From Methylotenera sp. (GTDB lineage Bacteria; Pseudomonadota; Gammaproteobacteria; Burkholderiales; Methylophilaceae), in contig JAKFVB010000003.1 of the NCBI GenBank assembly GCA_021732405.1, positions 1-62,497 on the forward strand: 62,497 nucleotides of DNA. The letters are read 5' to 3'. Below the pieces are notes generated by a model. The model did not search any database. It worked only from the letters and a program-made list of their open reading frames with translations, and was not told the origin of the DNA. Positions 48,382 to 60,160 of this stretch are shown here, one piece after another (positions within the stretch are counted from its first letter, which is position 1; each line of letters begins with the position of its first letter). Both the position numbers and the translations under genes were made by a program.

Positions 48382-49221
48382 TTAAAGCGTTGATTCTATA
48401 AACCCTGCTTTTTTAACCAATTTATCCAAGTCCACCAACAAATGCAATAAATCTTCCATTTTATGCAAAGGCCAAGCATTAGGGCCATCAGACAACGCTT
48501 TTGATGGGTCTGGATGCGTTTCCATAAACACGCCTGCAATACCACTAGCTACCGCCGCACGCGCCAATACAGGCACATGCTCACGCTGACCACCACTCTT
48601 GTCACCCTGCCCGCCTGGTTGTTGCACAGAGTGTGTGGCATCAAACACCACAGGACAATTGGTTTCGCGCATTATTGCCAAACCACGCATATCCGATATC
48701 AACGTATTATAGCCAAAGCTAGCGCCACGCTCACACACCATAATCGTGTCCGCGCCACCATTGGCCTCTTTGGCTTTATTCACCACTTGCAACATATCGT
48801 GAGGCGCTAAAAATTGGCCTTTTTTAATATTCACAGGTTTACCGCAAGTCGCCACCGCCACAATAAAATCGGTTTGGCGGCATAAAAACGCGGGGGTTTG
48901 CAACACATCCACTACCGCTGCCACATGTGGCACTTGCTCTGTAGTATGCACATCGGTCAATACAGGCACACCAATTTGGCTGCGCACTTCATCTAAAATC
49001 CGCAAACCTTCATCCAGTCCAAAACCACGGAACGTCTTGGTAGAACTTCTATTCGCTTTATCGTAGCTAGATTTATAAATAAACGGAATGCCTACTTTTG
49101 CTGCGATTTCTTTTAGCTTGCCTGCTGTTTCAATCGCAAATTCGCGTGATTCAATCACACAAGGGCCAGCGATTAAAAATAAAGGTTTATCTAAACCCAC
49201 CTCAAAACTACATAGCCTCAT
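48382..49221 (-). CDS. kdsA: 3-deoxy-8-phosphooctulonate synthase
   Basis: 279 residues. Condenses arabinose-5-phosphate and phosphoenolpyruvate to KDO-8-phosphate for lipopolysaccharide. [27 protein letters not shown] and [13 protein letters not shown] are family motifs. It begins eight bases after the polytopic membrane protein that separates it from pyrG. Confidence 0.97.
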   Translation of the reverse strand: MRLCSFEVGLDKPLFLIAGPCVIESREFAIETAGKLKEIAAKVGIPFIYKSSYDKANRSSTKTFRGFGLDEGLRILDEVRSQIGVPVLTDVHTTEQVPHVAAVVDVLQTPAFLCRQTDFIVAVATCGKPVNIKKGQFLAPHDMLQVVNKAKEANGGADTIMVCERGASFGYNTLISDMRGLAIMRETNCPVVFDATHSVQQPGGQGDKSGGQREHVPVLARAAVASGIAGVFMETHPDPSKALSDGPNAWPLHKMEDLLHLLVDLDKLVKKAGFIESTL

Positions 49222-49229
49222 TTTAAACC

Positions 49230-52074
<2,845 letters not shown>

Positions 52075-52120
52075 TCACGCTTAATTAGTGCCAAGTTAAG
52101 AACAAAACATAAGGTAAACC

Positions 52121-52450
52121 ATGATAAAAAATAACAATATTCACTGGCAAGCGATTGAGGCAGATCCACGCTTTCAGGCTTTGCACCGCGATAAAAACCG
52201 TTTTTTGTGGCGCATGATGTTGTTTGCGTTGATTTATTTTTTCTGCCTGCCGATAGCAACCGCTTATTTTCAGCCAATTTTAACCGTTAAGATTTGGGGC
52301 GTGATTAATATTGGACTGTTATTTGCGTTAAGTCAGTTTATTGTGGCTTGGTGTATCGCAGCCATTTACGCCAAACGCGCCAATGCCGAATTTGATGCGC
52401 GCGCAAAGGCATTAATTGACGATGCACACAACATAAAAGGGCTTATCTAA
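52121..52450 (+). CDS. DUF485 membrane protein (YjcH-like)
   Basis: 109 residues with two transmembrane helices (about 32-52, 62-84) and a polar N-terminus. DUF485 proteins nearly always lie upstream of an acetate permease ActP, as here, one base apart. The role is probably to help the symporter; it is not established. Confidence 0.87.
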   Translation: MIKNNNIHWQAIEADPRFQALHRDKNRFLWRMMLFALIYFFCLPIATAYFQPILTVKIWGVINIGLLFALSQFIVAWCIAAIYAKRANAEFDARAKALIDDAHNIKGLI

Positions 52451-52451
52451 C

Positions 52452-54464
52452 ATGAAATTGAAGTCTTTTTTTGGTGCAGTTTTTACTACTTTTTTAGTGT
52501 TAAGTATCCCTGCCCACGCCCAAGGCGCAGTGGCTAGCGAATATCGCTGGCTAACCTTTCTGGTTTTCAGCAGCATTATCGCCGCCACCATGTACATTAC
52601 TTATTGGGCCAGCAAACGTGTTAAATCTACTGCGGATTTTTACGCGGCTGGCAACTCAATCTCTGGCTTGCAAAACGGCTGGGCGATTGCAGGCGATTAT
52701 CTTTCTGCCGCCTCTTTTCTGGGCATCGCAGGGCTAATCTCTTTATACGGCTACGATGGCTTTATGTATTCGGTCGGCTTTTTAATGGGCTATATCGCCG
52801 TGCTATTAGTGATTGCAGAGCCCTGCCGCAACATCGGCAAATACACGCTCGGCGATATTTTATCGTTTCGCAACGACCCCAAAAAAACCCGCGTGATTGC
52901 CGCGCTTTCCACCATCACGGTTTCCATTTTCTACCTTACCGCGCAAATGGTCGGCGGCGGCGTATTGGTCAAAACCTTAATCGGTATTGATTATGAAGTT
53001 TCTGTAATCGTGGTTGGTGCGCTAATGCTGGCTTACGTGGTTTTCGGCGGCATGGTCGCCACCACTTATGTGCAAATCGTTAAAGCCGTTTTATTGGTGA
53101 TTGCCTCTTTGGTATTGGTCACTTTGGTTTGGCCGCCTTATGGATTCAGTCTGCCAGCCTTTCTACAAGCCGTCGTCGATGACCCGAAAATTCAAGCGCA
53201 GGTAGCAAAGTTATTAGGCACAGCAGCCAGCAATATGAGCGCACAAGAACTTGGTCAGCGATTTTTAGAGCCCGGATTATTCTTAAAAGACCCAATTGAC
53301 CAGATTAGTTTAGGCATGGCCTTGGTATTCGGCACCGCTGGTTTGCCGCATATTCTCATGCGCTTTTTCACCGTACCAAACGCGCAAGAAGCGCGCAAAA
53401 GCGTGGTGTGGGCGATGGCAATTATTGGTGGTTTTTATGTGTTAACTTTGTTCTTGGGCTTTGGCGCAGCCATGCATGTTGGCCCAGAAACCATCGGCGG
53501 CATCGATAAAGGCGGCAATATGGCCGCGCCTTTATTAGCGCAATATTTAGGCGGTGGCGAAAATTCGTTATTAGGTAACTTTATGTTGGCATTTGTGGCG
53601 GCAGTCGCATTTGCCACCATCGTCGCCGTGGTCGCAGGTTTAGTGCTCGCTTCTGCCAGCGCGATTGCACATGACTTATACGTAAATGTGATTAAAAATG
53701 GCAACGCCAGCCAGCAACAGCAAATAAAAGCCGCGCGTATTGCCAGCATTGGCGTCGGTATCGTGGCGATTGTGATTGGCATGCTGGCAAAAGGTCAAAA
53801 CGTCGCGCATTTAGTCGGTATGGCTTTTGCAGTCGCGGCCAGTAGCAATCTGCCTGCTATTTTCCTCACACTTTACTGGAAAAAATGCAATACCACCGGC
53901 GTGGTGATGGGCATGCTAATTGGTGCAGGTAGTGCGATTCTATTGGTGCTGATTTCGCCGAATATGACTTACCCTCAAAAAATGGTAGCGGATGCAAAAA
54001 TAGTGCTGGAAGGCGCAACTGGAAAACCTGCCATTGAAGCAAAACCAAGTGAAGGCATCATTTGCGAATTTTTCACCTTCTGCCAAAAAGCAGAACCCGC
54101 CAAACCGGCGTTAGCAGCGCTGGATAGCTTGCCGCTACAAATCATCTTAATCGCCAGCGCAATCGATCACGACACGCCAATTGAAGAATCAAAACAAGCG
54201 CAAATCAAAATAGACGCATTAGAAAAACAAATCGCTAAAGCCAAAGCAGACTTAACACTTTTTTCAGGCCAAAAAACCAGCATGATGGGACTTGAAAAAC
54301 CGCTGTTTCGATTGAAAAACCCAGGCATTATTTCCATTCCACTGGGCTTTTTAATGGTAATTCTATTTTCTCTATTAACGCGCGATAAACGCAGTGAGAA
54401 ATTATGGGAAGAGTTGTATGTAAGGCAAAATACGGGATTGCATGTGGAAGATGTTTCACATTAA
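52452..54464 (+). CDS. ActP-like sodium:solute symporter
   Basis: 670 residues, over 100 longer than E. coli ActP (549). A signal-peptide-like start (to PAHAQGAV) is followed by about 13 transmembrane helices with the sodium:solute symporter pattern (STADFYAAGNSISGLQNGWA, YDGFMYSVGFLMGY). The extra length is a soluble insert at about 500-620, with EGIICEFFTFCQKAEPAKP and a coiled-coil stretch (IDALEKQIAKAKADL), before the last helix. It probably takes up acetate or another small carboxylate. Two exact AGTGTTAAGT words lie inside (52496 and 54250). Confidence 0.88.
   Translation: MKLKSFFGAVFTTFLVLSIPAHAQGAVASEYRWLTFLVFSSIIAATMYITYWASKRVKSTADFYAAGNSISGLQNGWAIAGDYLSAASFLGIAGLISLYGYDGFMYSVGFLMGYIAVLLVIAEPCRNIGKYTLGDILSFRNDPKKTRVIAALSTITVSIFYLTAQMVGGGVLVKTLIGIDYEVSVIVVGALMLAYVVFGGMVATTYVQIVKAVLLVIASLVLVTLVWPPYGFSLPAFLQAVVDDPKIQAQVAKLLGTAASNMSAQELGQRFLEPGLFLKDPIDQISLGMALVFGTAGLPHILMRFFTVPNAQEARKSVVWAMAIIGGFYVLTLFLGFGAAMHVGPETIGGIDKGGNMAAPLLAQYLGGGENSLLGNFMLAFVAAVAFATIVAVVAGLVLASASAIAHDLYVNVIKNGNASQQQQIKAARIASIGVGIVAIVIGMLAKGQNVAHLVGMAFAVAASSNLPAIFLTLYWKKCNTTGVVMGMLIGAGSAILLVLISPNMTYPQKMVADAKIVLEGATGKPAIEAKPSEGIICEFFTFCQKAEPAKPALAALDSLPLQIILIASAIDHDTPIEESKQAQIKIDALEKQIAKAKADLTLFSGQKTSMMGLEKPLFRLKNPGIISIPLGFLMVILFSLLTRDKRSEKLWEELYVRQNTGLHVEDVSH
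52496..52505 (+). repeat. Exact copy of the AGTGTTAAGT word
   Basis: AGTGTTAAGT after TTTTTT, near the start of the actP-like gene. Confidence 0.6.
54250..54259 (-). repeat. Exact copy of the AGTGTTAAGT word
   Basis: ACTTAACACT followed by a T run, near the 3' end of the actP-like gene. Confidence 0.6.
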
Positions 54465-54473
54465 TTGAATAGT

Positions 54474-55115
54474 ATGATTAGCTATAACACTACTCTTTTA
54501 AATCATTACATTGCTCCAGAAATATCCGACTTCAGAGCTTGCGATGCGCCTGATATATCTATGCACCATCCCGAAGCCCCACATTGGCTTTCTAATCATT
54601 TCCTCAACTCAGTTTATAGAAGTTCTTTCAAAAATAAATATCGACAATATGCGGTTAATCAAATATTTAGAGCACAAGTCGCTTATGCTGATTATCATGA
54701 AGCTAGAAACTTAACTATTAAGTTTTTAAGTATAGGGAAACCTGATAATCCATCTATTCGCATTTATTTTCAAGCCGTTTCTCGTTGGGAATCTTGCTTA
54801 TTAAACCTTCAGATATTCATTGATTTAATGAATAAAATGAAGCAAGACTTAAAAGACGAACCTGTATTTAAAGAAAATGATGGTACGTTTGAACAGCGCG
54901 CTTATTTTATGGCTAACACCGTAAAGCATTGGGGTTCAGATGTTTTTGCAGGTCGCCACCGTGATGAACATACTGTACCTTTGTGGCTTACAAATACTGG
55001 TTTAAAAACCTACTCTCATCTAATTACATATTGCGAATTAGCAAAACTCATATCTGAAATTGCTAGTATTGCAAACGAACTACAAGACCCTGTATCTTGG
55101 GGTATACCAACCTAG
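54474..55115 (+). CDS. Hypothetical protein
   Basis: 213 residues from the ATG at 54474; a TTG at 54465, directly after the actP-like stop, is a weaker start. I do not recognise the family. It looks cytoplasmic, mostly helical, with no signal peptide or membrane segment, and is rich in aromatic and histidine residues (HHPEAPHWLSNHFLNSVY, VKHWGSDVFAGRHRDEHTV). Codon use looks more AT-rich than the adjacent symporter gene. It runs from the symporter toward the opposing aldolase gene. Confidence 0.55.
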   Translation: MISYNTTLLNHYIAPEISDFRACDAPDISMHHPEAPHWLSNHFLNSVYRSSFKNKYRQYAVNQIFRAQVAYADYHEARNLTIKFLSIGKPDNPSIRIYFQAVSRWESCLLNLQIFIDLMNKMKQDLKDEPVFKENDGTFEQRAYFMANTVKHWGSDVFAGRHRDEHTVPLWLTNTGLKTYSHLITYCELAKLISEIASIANELQDPVSWGIPT

Positions 55116-55127
55116 CTTGGGATTGGT

Positions 55128-55799
55128 CTACTTAATTGCCCATTGCCCATATCCCTTAAACTGCTCAAACACTTCACGCATTTCAGCTTCACTTAATAAT
55201 GGCGGATTAGAGTTAACCTGTAAAATCCGCCAATATTCCTCACACAGATTTTCAACCTCCACCGTCACCGCCAGCGCATCATCCAAATCATTTCCCAGCG
55301 CAATCATGCCGTGATTAGCTAATAGACAAGCTTTGCGATCCGTTAAAGCAGTTAATGCATAATTCGATAACAGTTGCGAACCAAACAACGCGTATGGCGC
55401 GCAACGAATATTACCGCCGCCCGCAACCGCAATCATGTAATGAAATGGCGGAATGTCTTTATGCAAACAGGCAAGCGTGGTGGCGAACATGCTATGGGTG
55501 TGAATCACCGCGTTGATTTCGGGGCGATGGGCTAAAATATCGCGATGAAAACGCCATTCGGATGATGGCTTTTTAGCAATTGATTTTGCCTGTAGCTCAT
55601 AACTGCCATCAAATTGCATGTTCACCATGCTATCTGCAGTCATTTGCTCTATCGGCATGCCACTTGGCGTGACTAAAAAACCATCACCAAATCTAACGCT
55701 TGCATTACCAGAAGTGCCTTTATTTAAGCCAAGCTGGACTAATTGTTGGCTTATTTTAAGTAAATGTTCACGCTGGTTTTGCATATTATTTTTAGCCAT
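55128..55799 (-). CDS. Class II aldolase, MtnA partner
   Basis: 223 residues, the length of fuculose-phosphate-type class II aldolases. GNASVRFGDGFLVTPSGMP, the zinc-binding HTHSMFATTLA, and a further NHGMIALG histidine are in place. Its start overlaps the mtnA stop by eight bases, so the two are coupled. Pairing an MtnA isomerase with a class II aldolase matches the DHAP shunt, in which 5-methylthioribulose or 5-deoxyribulose phosphate is split into DHAP and an aldehyde (recalled from the literature). No MtnC or MtnD homologue is near, so it is not the classic salvage route. MtnB is an alternative reading. Confidence 0.8.
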   Translation of the reverse strand: MAKNNMQNQREHLLKISQQLVQLGLNKGTSGNASVRFGDGFLVTPSGMPIEQMTADSMVNMQFDGSYELQAKSIAKKPSSEWRFHRDILAHRPEINAVIHTHSMFATTLACLHKDIPPFHYMIAVAGGGNIRCAPYALFGSQLLSNYALTALTDRKACLLANHGMIALGNDLDDALAVTVEVENLCEEYWRILQVNSNPPLLSEAEMREVFEQFKGYGQWAIK

Positions 55800-56865
55800 T
55801 TTTGAGGGTTAAGTTAACCAGTTCGGAAGGCGTAAAAACGCCTTTTTCGGTAATGATTCCTGTGACTAATCTAGCTGGTGTCACATCAAATGCGGGGTTA
55901 GCGGCTTTGGAACCCTCAGGTATTAAACGTACAGTTTGTACGCTGCCATCCACTGTTGAGCCTTGTATGGTAGCAACCTCGCAGCTGTCACGCTCTTCAA
56001 TTACTATATTTTTGTAATCAGCAATTGCCCAATCAATGGTTGGGCTGGGCACTGCTGCATAAAAAGGAATCTGATTATCAAACGCTGCTAGAGCTTTTAG
56101 ATAGGTACCGATTTTATTACAGACATCGCCATTTGCGGTGACACGATCGGCACCGACAATCACCATATCCACCAAGCCTTGCTGCATTAAATGTCCACCT
56201 GCGTTATCCGTAATCACCGTATGCGGAACACCGTGCTGACCCAACTCCCAAGCGGTAAGTGCCGCGCCTTGATTGCGCGGACGGGTTTCGTCTACCCAAA
56301 CATGCACATTCAAGCCAGCATCGTGCGCGGCATAAATCGGCGATAGCGCAGTACCGTAATCCACAGTCGCTAGCCAGCCCGCATTACAGTGTGTCAAAAT
56401 ATTAAACGTTTTATTTTGATAACTTTTCTGGATTACCGCTAAACCATGTTGGCCGATTAGCTGATTCTGCGCGACATCTTCTTCTGCGATTTTTGCAGCT
56501 TCGCGCCAAGCGGTAAAGTTGCGGCGATTTAGTGGCGTTTCTTTTAATATTGCCAACATGCGATTGACTGCCCAAGCCAGGTTAACCGCTGTGGGGCGAC
56601 AATTTTTTAAGGCTTGGGCAGCAAATTGCAAATATTCATCAGACTCATCTTCCAGCATCGCCAGCGCCATTCCATAGGCTGCCACAGCGCCAATTAATGG
56701 TGCGCCGCGCACTTGCATGGTTTTAATCGCATGCGCCATTTGCTCTAATGAATGAATTTGCAGTGTTTTAAATGCAAACGGTAATTGCGTTTGATCGATA
56801 ATGTGCACAAATTTGCAACGCGGGTCTGGCCAAATGGTACGAAACGATTGACTGCCAACTTTCAT
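55792..56865 (-). CDS. mtnA: Methylthioribose-1-phosphate isomerase
   Basis: 357 residues, eIF2B-like fold. Isomerises 5-methylthioribose-1-phosphate to the ribulose form. VRGAPLIGAVAAYGMA, the catalytic cysteine in THCNAGWLATVDYGTAL, and the catalytic aspartate in VIVGADRVTANGDVCNKIGTY are all seen. It is translationally coupled to a class II aldolase. No kinase or phosphorylase gene is in the window. Confidence 0.92.
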   Translation of the reverse strand: MKVGSQSFRTIWPDPRCKFVHIIDQTQLPFAFKTLQIHSLEQMAHAIKTMQVRGAPLIGAVAAYGMALAMLEDESDEYLQFAAQALKNCRPTAVNLAWAVNRMLAILKETPLNRRNFTAWREAAKIAEEDVAQNQLIGQHGLAVIQKSYQNKTFNILTHCNAGWLATVDYGTALSPIYAAHDAGLNVHVWVDETRPRNQGAALTAWELGQHGVPHTVITDNAGGHLMQQGLVDMVIVGADRVTANGDVCNKIGTYLKALAAFDNQIPFYAAVPSPTIDWAIADYKNIVIEERDSCEVATIQGSTVDGSVQTVRLIPEGSKAANPAFDVTPARLVTGIITEKGVFTPSELVNLTLKNG

Positions 56866-57174
56866 TTAGCTCACCCCGCCAAAAAATATTGCTTATGATT
56901 TAATTGCAAGATTTATATAACTTTTTATACAGTTTAATTCGTTAAATAGTATAAATAATTATGAATAATTTTCTTGCAATTTTATTTGTTTTGTTTTTTA
57001 CGTTTTTCCATCCACAAAATCTGTGGATAACTTTGTGGATTGCTGTGTCTTAAATCCGTAACCTACCAATTTATAAGGCTTTTTTTCAAAAGTTCATTTT
57101 TTAATCTATTTTAATAGTTAATAGAATCAATGACTTACGATATGCCATTGGTTTGATACAGTTTTTTACATTTG
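56866..57174. other. AT-rich intergenic region with DnaA-box-like sites
   Basis: 309 bases without a gene between mtnA and tatD. The sequence TGTGGATAA (57022-57030) is the exact complement of the DnaA consensus TTATCCACA. CCATCCACA (57008-57016) and TGTGGATTG (57034-57042) are two-mismatch copies, all within 35 bases and flanked by long A/T runs. It may titrate DnaA or be an origin-like site; dnaA is not nearby. Confidence 0.4.
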
Positions 57175-57990
57175 TTAATGTAGCACTTTAAGTGGTGTGC
57201 ATAAACTGGCTAATTTTGGCAAAATTTGTATAGAATTTTTACCTGTAATTTCAATGATTTGCGATACTGCAATGCCTCTTATATCGGCAAAAACTTGTGC
57301 AATTTTTATCAGTTCTGCAGGACTATTTCTACCTGCTGTACCCAGCCATTCTGGTGGAATATCTGGCGCATCTGTTTCTAATACAATGGCTTCTAAGGGC
57401 AAATTTTTGGCCAATTCTCGAATTTTTAAGGCACGCGTGTAAGTCATCGCGCCACCAAATCCCAATTTAAAGCCTAGTTGAATAAATGCCTCGGCTTGCT
57501 GCGGGCTGCCATTAAATGCATGTGCGATTCCACCCACAACAGGATGACGGCGCAACTGCTTTAACACATCGTCAATCGCGCGTCGCACGTGCAAAATCAC
57601 TGGCAACTCAAAATTTTGCGCAATTTTAAGTTGCTCAATAAAAAAATACTCCTGCGTTTCACGATTTTGTTGCGTGACGAAAAAATCCAGGCCAATTTCG
57701 CCCACTGCGACTATTTTGGGACTTTTGTGTGCTAACTGCTGAGAAATTAGCTGCTTTAATAGGGTTAAGTCGCTGGGGTGCGCGCTATCGACATACATGG
57801 GATGAATGCCCAGCGCCATAAAACAGTGCGCATGCTGATGCGCTAAATCAATCACCGCCTGAAAGTTATCGCGCGCAACGGCTGGCACGACGATTTTATT
57901 GACGCCTGCACGATCAGCGTTGATTGCGACATGGTCGCGATCGGCATTAAATTCAGCTGCATCTAAGTGGCAGTGCGTGTCAATTAACAT
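57175..57990 (-). CDS. TatD-family metal-dependent hydrolase
   Basis: 271 residues, the TatD/YcfH amidohydrolase fold. It opens LIDTHCHLD with the first metal ligands, and GEIGLDFF, HVRRAIDDVL and ETDAPDIPPEW (last metal aspartate) follow. The family includes 3'-5' exonucleases involved in DNA repair; the exact substrate cannot be told. It has its own transcription unit facing ribD downstream on the same strand. Confidence 0.9.
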   Translation of the reverse strand: MLIDTHCHLDAAEFNADRDHVAINADRAGVNKIVVPAVARDNFQAVIDLAHQHAHCFMALGIHPMYVDSAHPSDLTLLKQLISQQLAHKSPKIVAVGEIGLDFFVTQQNRETQEYFFIEQLKIAQNFELPVILHVRRAIDDVLKQLRRHPVVGGIAHAFNGSPQQAEAFIQLGFKLGFGGAMTYTRALKIRELAKNLPLEAIVLETDAPDIPPEWLGTAGRNSPAELIKIAQVFADIRGIAVSQIIEITGKNSIQILPKLASLCTPLKVLH

Positions 57991-58038
57991 GGTTTAATGA
58001 ATATAGCCTAATTTTGCACACTGTTTTTTTAAATTTAG

Positions 58039-59154
58039 CTATGCATAACGAGGTTTGGCACGCACACGAATATCGCAGCCAATTTGGCGCACATCAAATA
58101 CATCTAGCGCGACGGCTTGATTCATTTGTGTAAACGCAGGCATATCAAACAAGCCTTTGGCCTTGCTACCCATCAATTTTGGCGCGTAATATAGCAGCAT
58201 CTCATCAATTAGGTTTAACGACAGCAAGGCGCCATTCAAGCCTTCGCCGCCCTCCACTAGCACTTCATTGATTTGCATATGCGCAAGGTGGCTTAATAGC
58301 GTTTTTAGGCACACTTTATTATCTGCATCGGGAATACAAAGTAATTGTGCGCCTGTTGCCAAAAGTGCATTTGATTGATTGCTTAAATCTTGCGCAAACG
58401 CAATTAAAGTATTGCCGCCCTGCAAAATTTTGGCCTGCGGCAAAATACGCAAATGACTATCCACAATCACACGCGTTGGCTGGCGATTCAGCTCTATGCT
58501 GCGCACTGTCATGCTCGGGTCATCACTTAACACAGTACCAATACCCGTTAATATGGTACACGATTGCGCACGCCAATGCTGCACATCCAAGCGCGCATGT
58601 TCGCTGGTAATCCACTGGCTTTGGTGATTATTAAGCGCGGTTTTACCATCTAAACTGCTGGCGATTTTGCAGCGCACATAAGGCATTTTGCGCGTCATTC
58701 TTGAGATAAAACCTGGGTTAAGTGCTTTTGCTTGCGATTCCATTAAGCCGCTGGCGACTTCAATCTGATTCGCTTTTAAATAAGCCAAGCCGCTACACGC
58801 AACTAAAGGATTGGGGTCTTGCATAGCCGCAATGACTTTGCTGACACCAGCTTTGACTAGCGCCTCTGCACAAGGCGGGGTGCGACCTGTATGACTACAA
58901 GGCTCTAGCGTGACATAAGCGGTCGCGCCTATTGCCTGCTCACCTGCCTGATTCAGTGCAAACACTTCTGCATGCGGCTCACCTGCTTTTAAATGCGCGC
59001 CCTCACCGATGATTTGATTATCTTTAACAATCACGCAACCCACGCGCGGATTGGGCATAGTGCTATATAAGCCCTGCTCTGCCAGTTGCAGCGCACGTGT
59101 CATGTAAACATGGTCGCTGGCAGTAAAGGGCACCTCTATAAATTCAGTCTTCAT
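58039..59154 (-). CDS. ribD: Bifunctional pyrimidine deaminase/reductase RibD
   Basis: 371 residues from the ATG at 59154 (a GTG six bases upstream is also in frame). Residues 1-145 are the zinc cytidine-deaminase-like domain with HAEVFALN and EPCSHTGRTPPCAEAL; the rest is the NADPH reductase. It carries out the second and third steps of riboflavin synthesis. The first codons contain one arm of a 17-base inverted repeat whose other arm lies in the leader (see finding). In the glyA-nrdR-ribD block it follows a small unknown gene. Confidence 0.95.
   Translation of the reverse strand: MKTEFIEVPFTASDHVYMTRALQLAEQGLYSTMPNPRVGCVIVKDNQIIGEGAHLKAGEPHAEVFALNQAGEQAIGATAYVTLEPCSHTGRTPPCAEALVKAGVSKVIAAMQDPNPLVACSGLAYLKANQIEVASGLMESQAKALNPGFISRMTRKMPYVRCKIASSLDGKTALNNHQSQWITSEHARLDVQHWRAQSCTILTGIGTVLSDDPSMTVRSIELNRQPTRVIVDSHLRILPQAKILQGGNTLIAFAQDLSNQSNALLATGAQLLCIPDADNKVCLKTLLSHLAHMQINEVLVEGGEGLNGALLSLNLIDEMLLYYAPKLMGSKAKGLFDMPAFTQMNQAVALDVFDVRQIGCDIRVRAKPRYA
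58525..58534 (-). repeat. Copy of the GTGTTAAGT word (9 of 10)
   Basis: ACTTAACACA in ribD, with a single mismatch to the decamer. Confidence 0.45.
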
Positions 59155-59268
59155 TGTCACACGGCGTTGCTCATAAAAAATAATTCCTTACATATTAACT
59201 ATATGCGGCGTCATTATTTTTTAATCGCGCCTTGTTTGACTTACAAGCTTAATTTTATAGAGGTGCCC
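59128..59268. repeat. Inverted repeat spanning the ribD start
   Basis: GGGCACCTCTATAAATT (59128-59144), inside ribD codons 4-9, is matched by its near-exact inverse AATTTTATAGAGGTGCCC (59251-59268), one extra base, 106 bases away in the leader. A ribD transcript starting upstream of 59268 could fold the two together with the start codon in the loop. Confidence 0.6.
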
Positions 59269-59299
59269 TAAACATATTAAATTAGGTTTTTAGCCACAT

Positions 59300-59689
59300 T
59301 TAGTGAGACGAAATACGGCTTTGCATTAACTGATTATTTTTATCAAAAAATATCAACAAGCCATGATACACATGCATGCACTTGCCCAAATCATATTCAA
59401 TGGCGTTAGACTTTTCGTTGACTTCTTCAATGCTTGGGCGGCCAAGTAAAGCCATGACAGCTTCTTTACGCGCGCCTTTAATCAGAATATTTTGCTGTAA
59501 ATCATAGGCCATATCGCCGCGCTTGCACTCTTGCTCAATAGTTGCCGCATATTGCATCCATTTGGTTTGATCAAACTTTTCAGCACCAAACACCACTTTA
59601 TCTTTAAACGCCCACCAAGTGAAAAATACAATGGTTAACAACACGGTAAACACAGCCAAAGCGATAGAAGAAATATTGATAAATTTCAT
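59300..59689 (-). CDS. Hypothetical single-helix membrane protein
   Basis: 129 residues. An N-terminal transmembrane helix (about 8-28) is followed by a soluble part with VMALLGRPSIEEVNEKSNAI, a pattern that loosely recalls SmpA/OmlA domains (small periplasmic lipoprotein fold) but without a lipobox. Family not recognised. It lies between ribD and nrdR on the same strand. Confidence 0.65.
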   Translation of the reverse strand: MKFINISSIALAVFTVLLTIVFFTWWAFKDKVVFGAEKFDQTKWMQYAATIEQECKRGDMAYDLQQNILIKGARKEAVMALLGRPSIEEVNEKSNAIEYDLGKCMHVYHGLLIFFDKNNQLMQSRISSH

Positions 59690-59716
59690 TTTTTGATGCC
59701 TGCTTAATTAAATAAT

Positions 59717-60160
59717 TTATAAATCACGGATAACATTATTAAAATCATCCACATCTGAAAAACTGCGATATACCGAAGCAAAACGAATATAAGCCACTTT
59801 ATCCATTAACTTGAGTTCTTGCATCACACTTTCGCCCAAATCGCGCGCAGGTACCTCGCGCTCACCCAAGCTCAACATTTTTTGCACAATATGATCTAGC
59901 GCGCGGTCTACATACTCTGTGGGTACAGGCCGTTTATGCAAAGCACGCGTAAAAGATAAGCGCAATTTTTCGCGATTAAACTCTTCTCGCGTACCATTTT
60001 GTTTCACTACTTGCGGCATATGCAACTCAGCTGTTTCATACGTGGTAAAACGTTTATCGCAAGCCACACATTTACGTCTGCGGCGAATAGAGTCACCCTC
60101 ATCATTGACTCTAGAATCAATGACTTGGGTATCGGCATCACCGCAAAAAGGGCATTTCAT
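59717..60160 (-). CDS. nrdR: Transcriptional repressor NrdR
   Basis: 147 residues. An N-terminal zinc ribbon ([27 protein letters not shown]) and an ATP-cone domain from about residue 48. It represses ribonucleotide reductase genes in response to ATP/dATP. Its ATG overlaps the stop of an upstream 53-codon ORF by one base (TAATG), so translation is coupled. It usually follows glyA and precedes ribD. Confidence 0.96.
   Translation of the reverse strand: MKCPFCGDADTQVIDSRVNDEGDSIRRRRKCVACDKRFTTYETAELHMPQVVKQNGTREEFNREKLRLSFTRALHKRPVPTEYVDRALDHIVQKMLSLGEREVPARDLGESVMQELKLMDKVAYIRFASVYRSFSDVDDFNNVIRDL

Noticed and set aside
59086-59271. Plus-strand 61-codon frame ending in the same residues as the RibD start
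   Set aside because: Its ending is explained by the inverted repeat; the rest is antisense to ribD.
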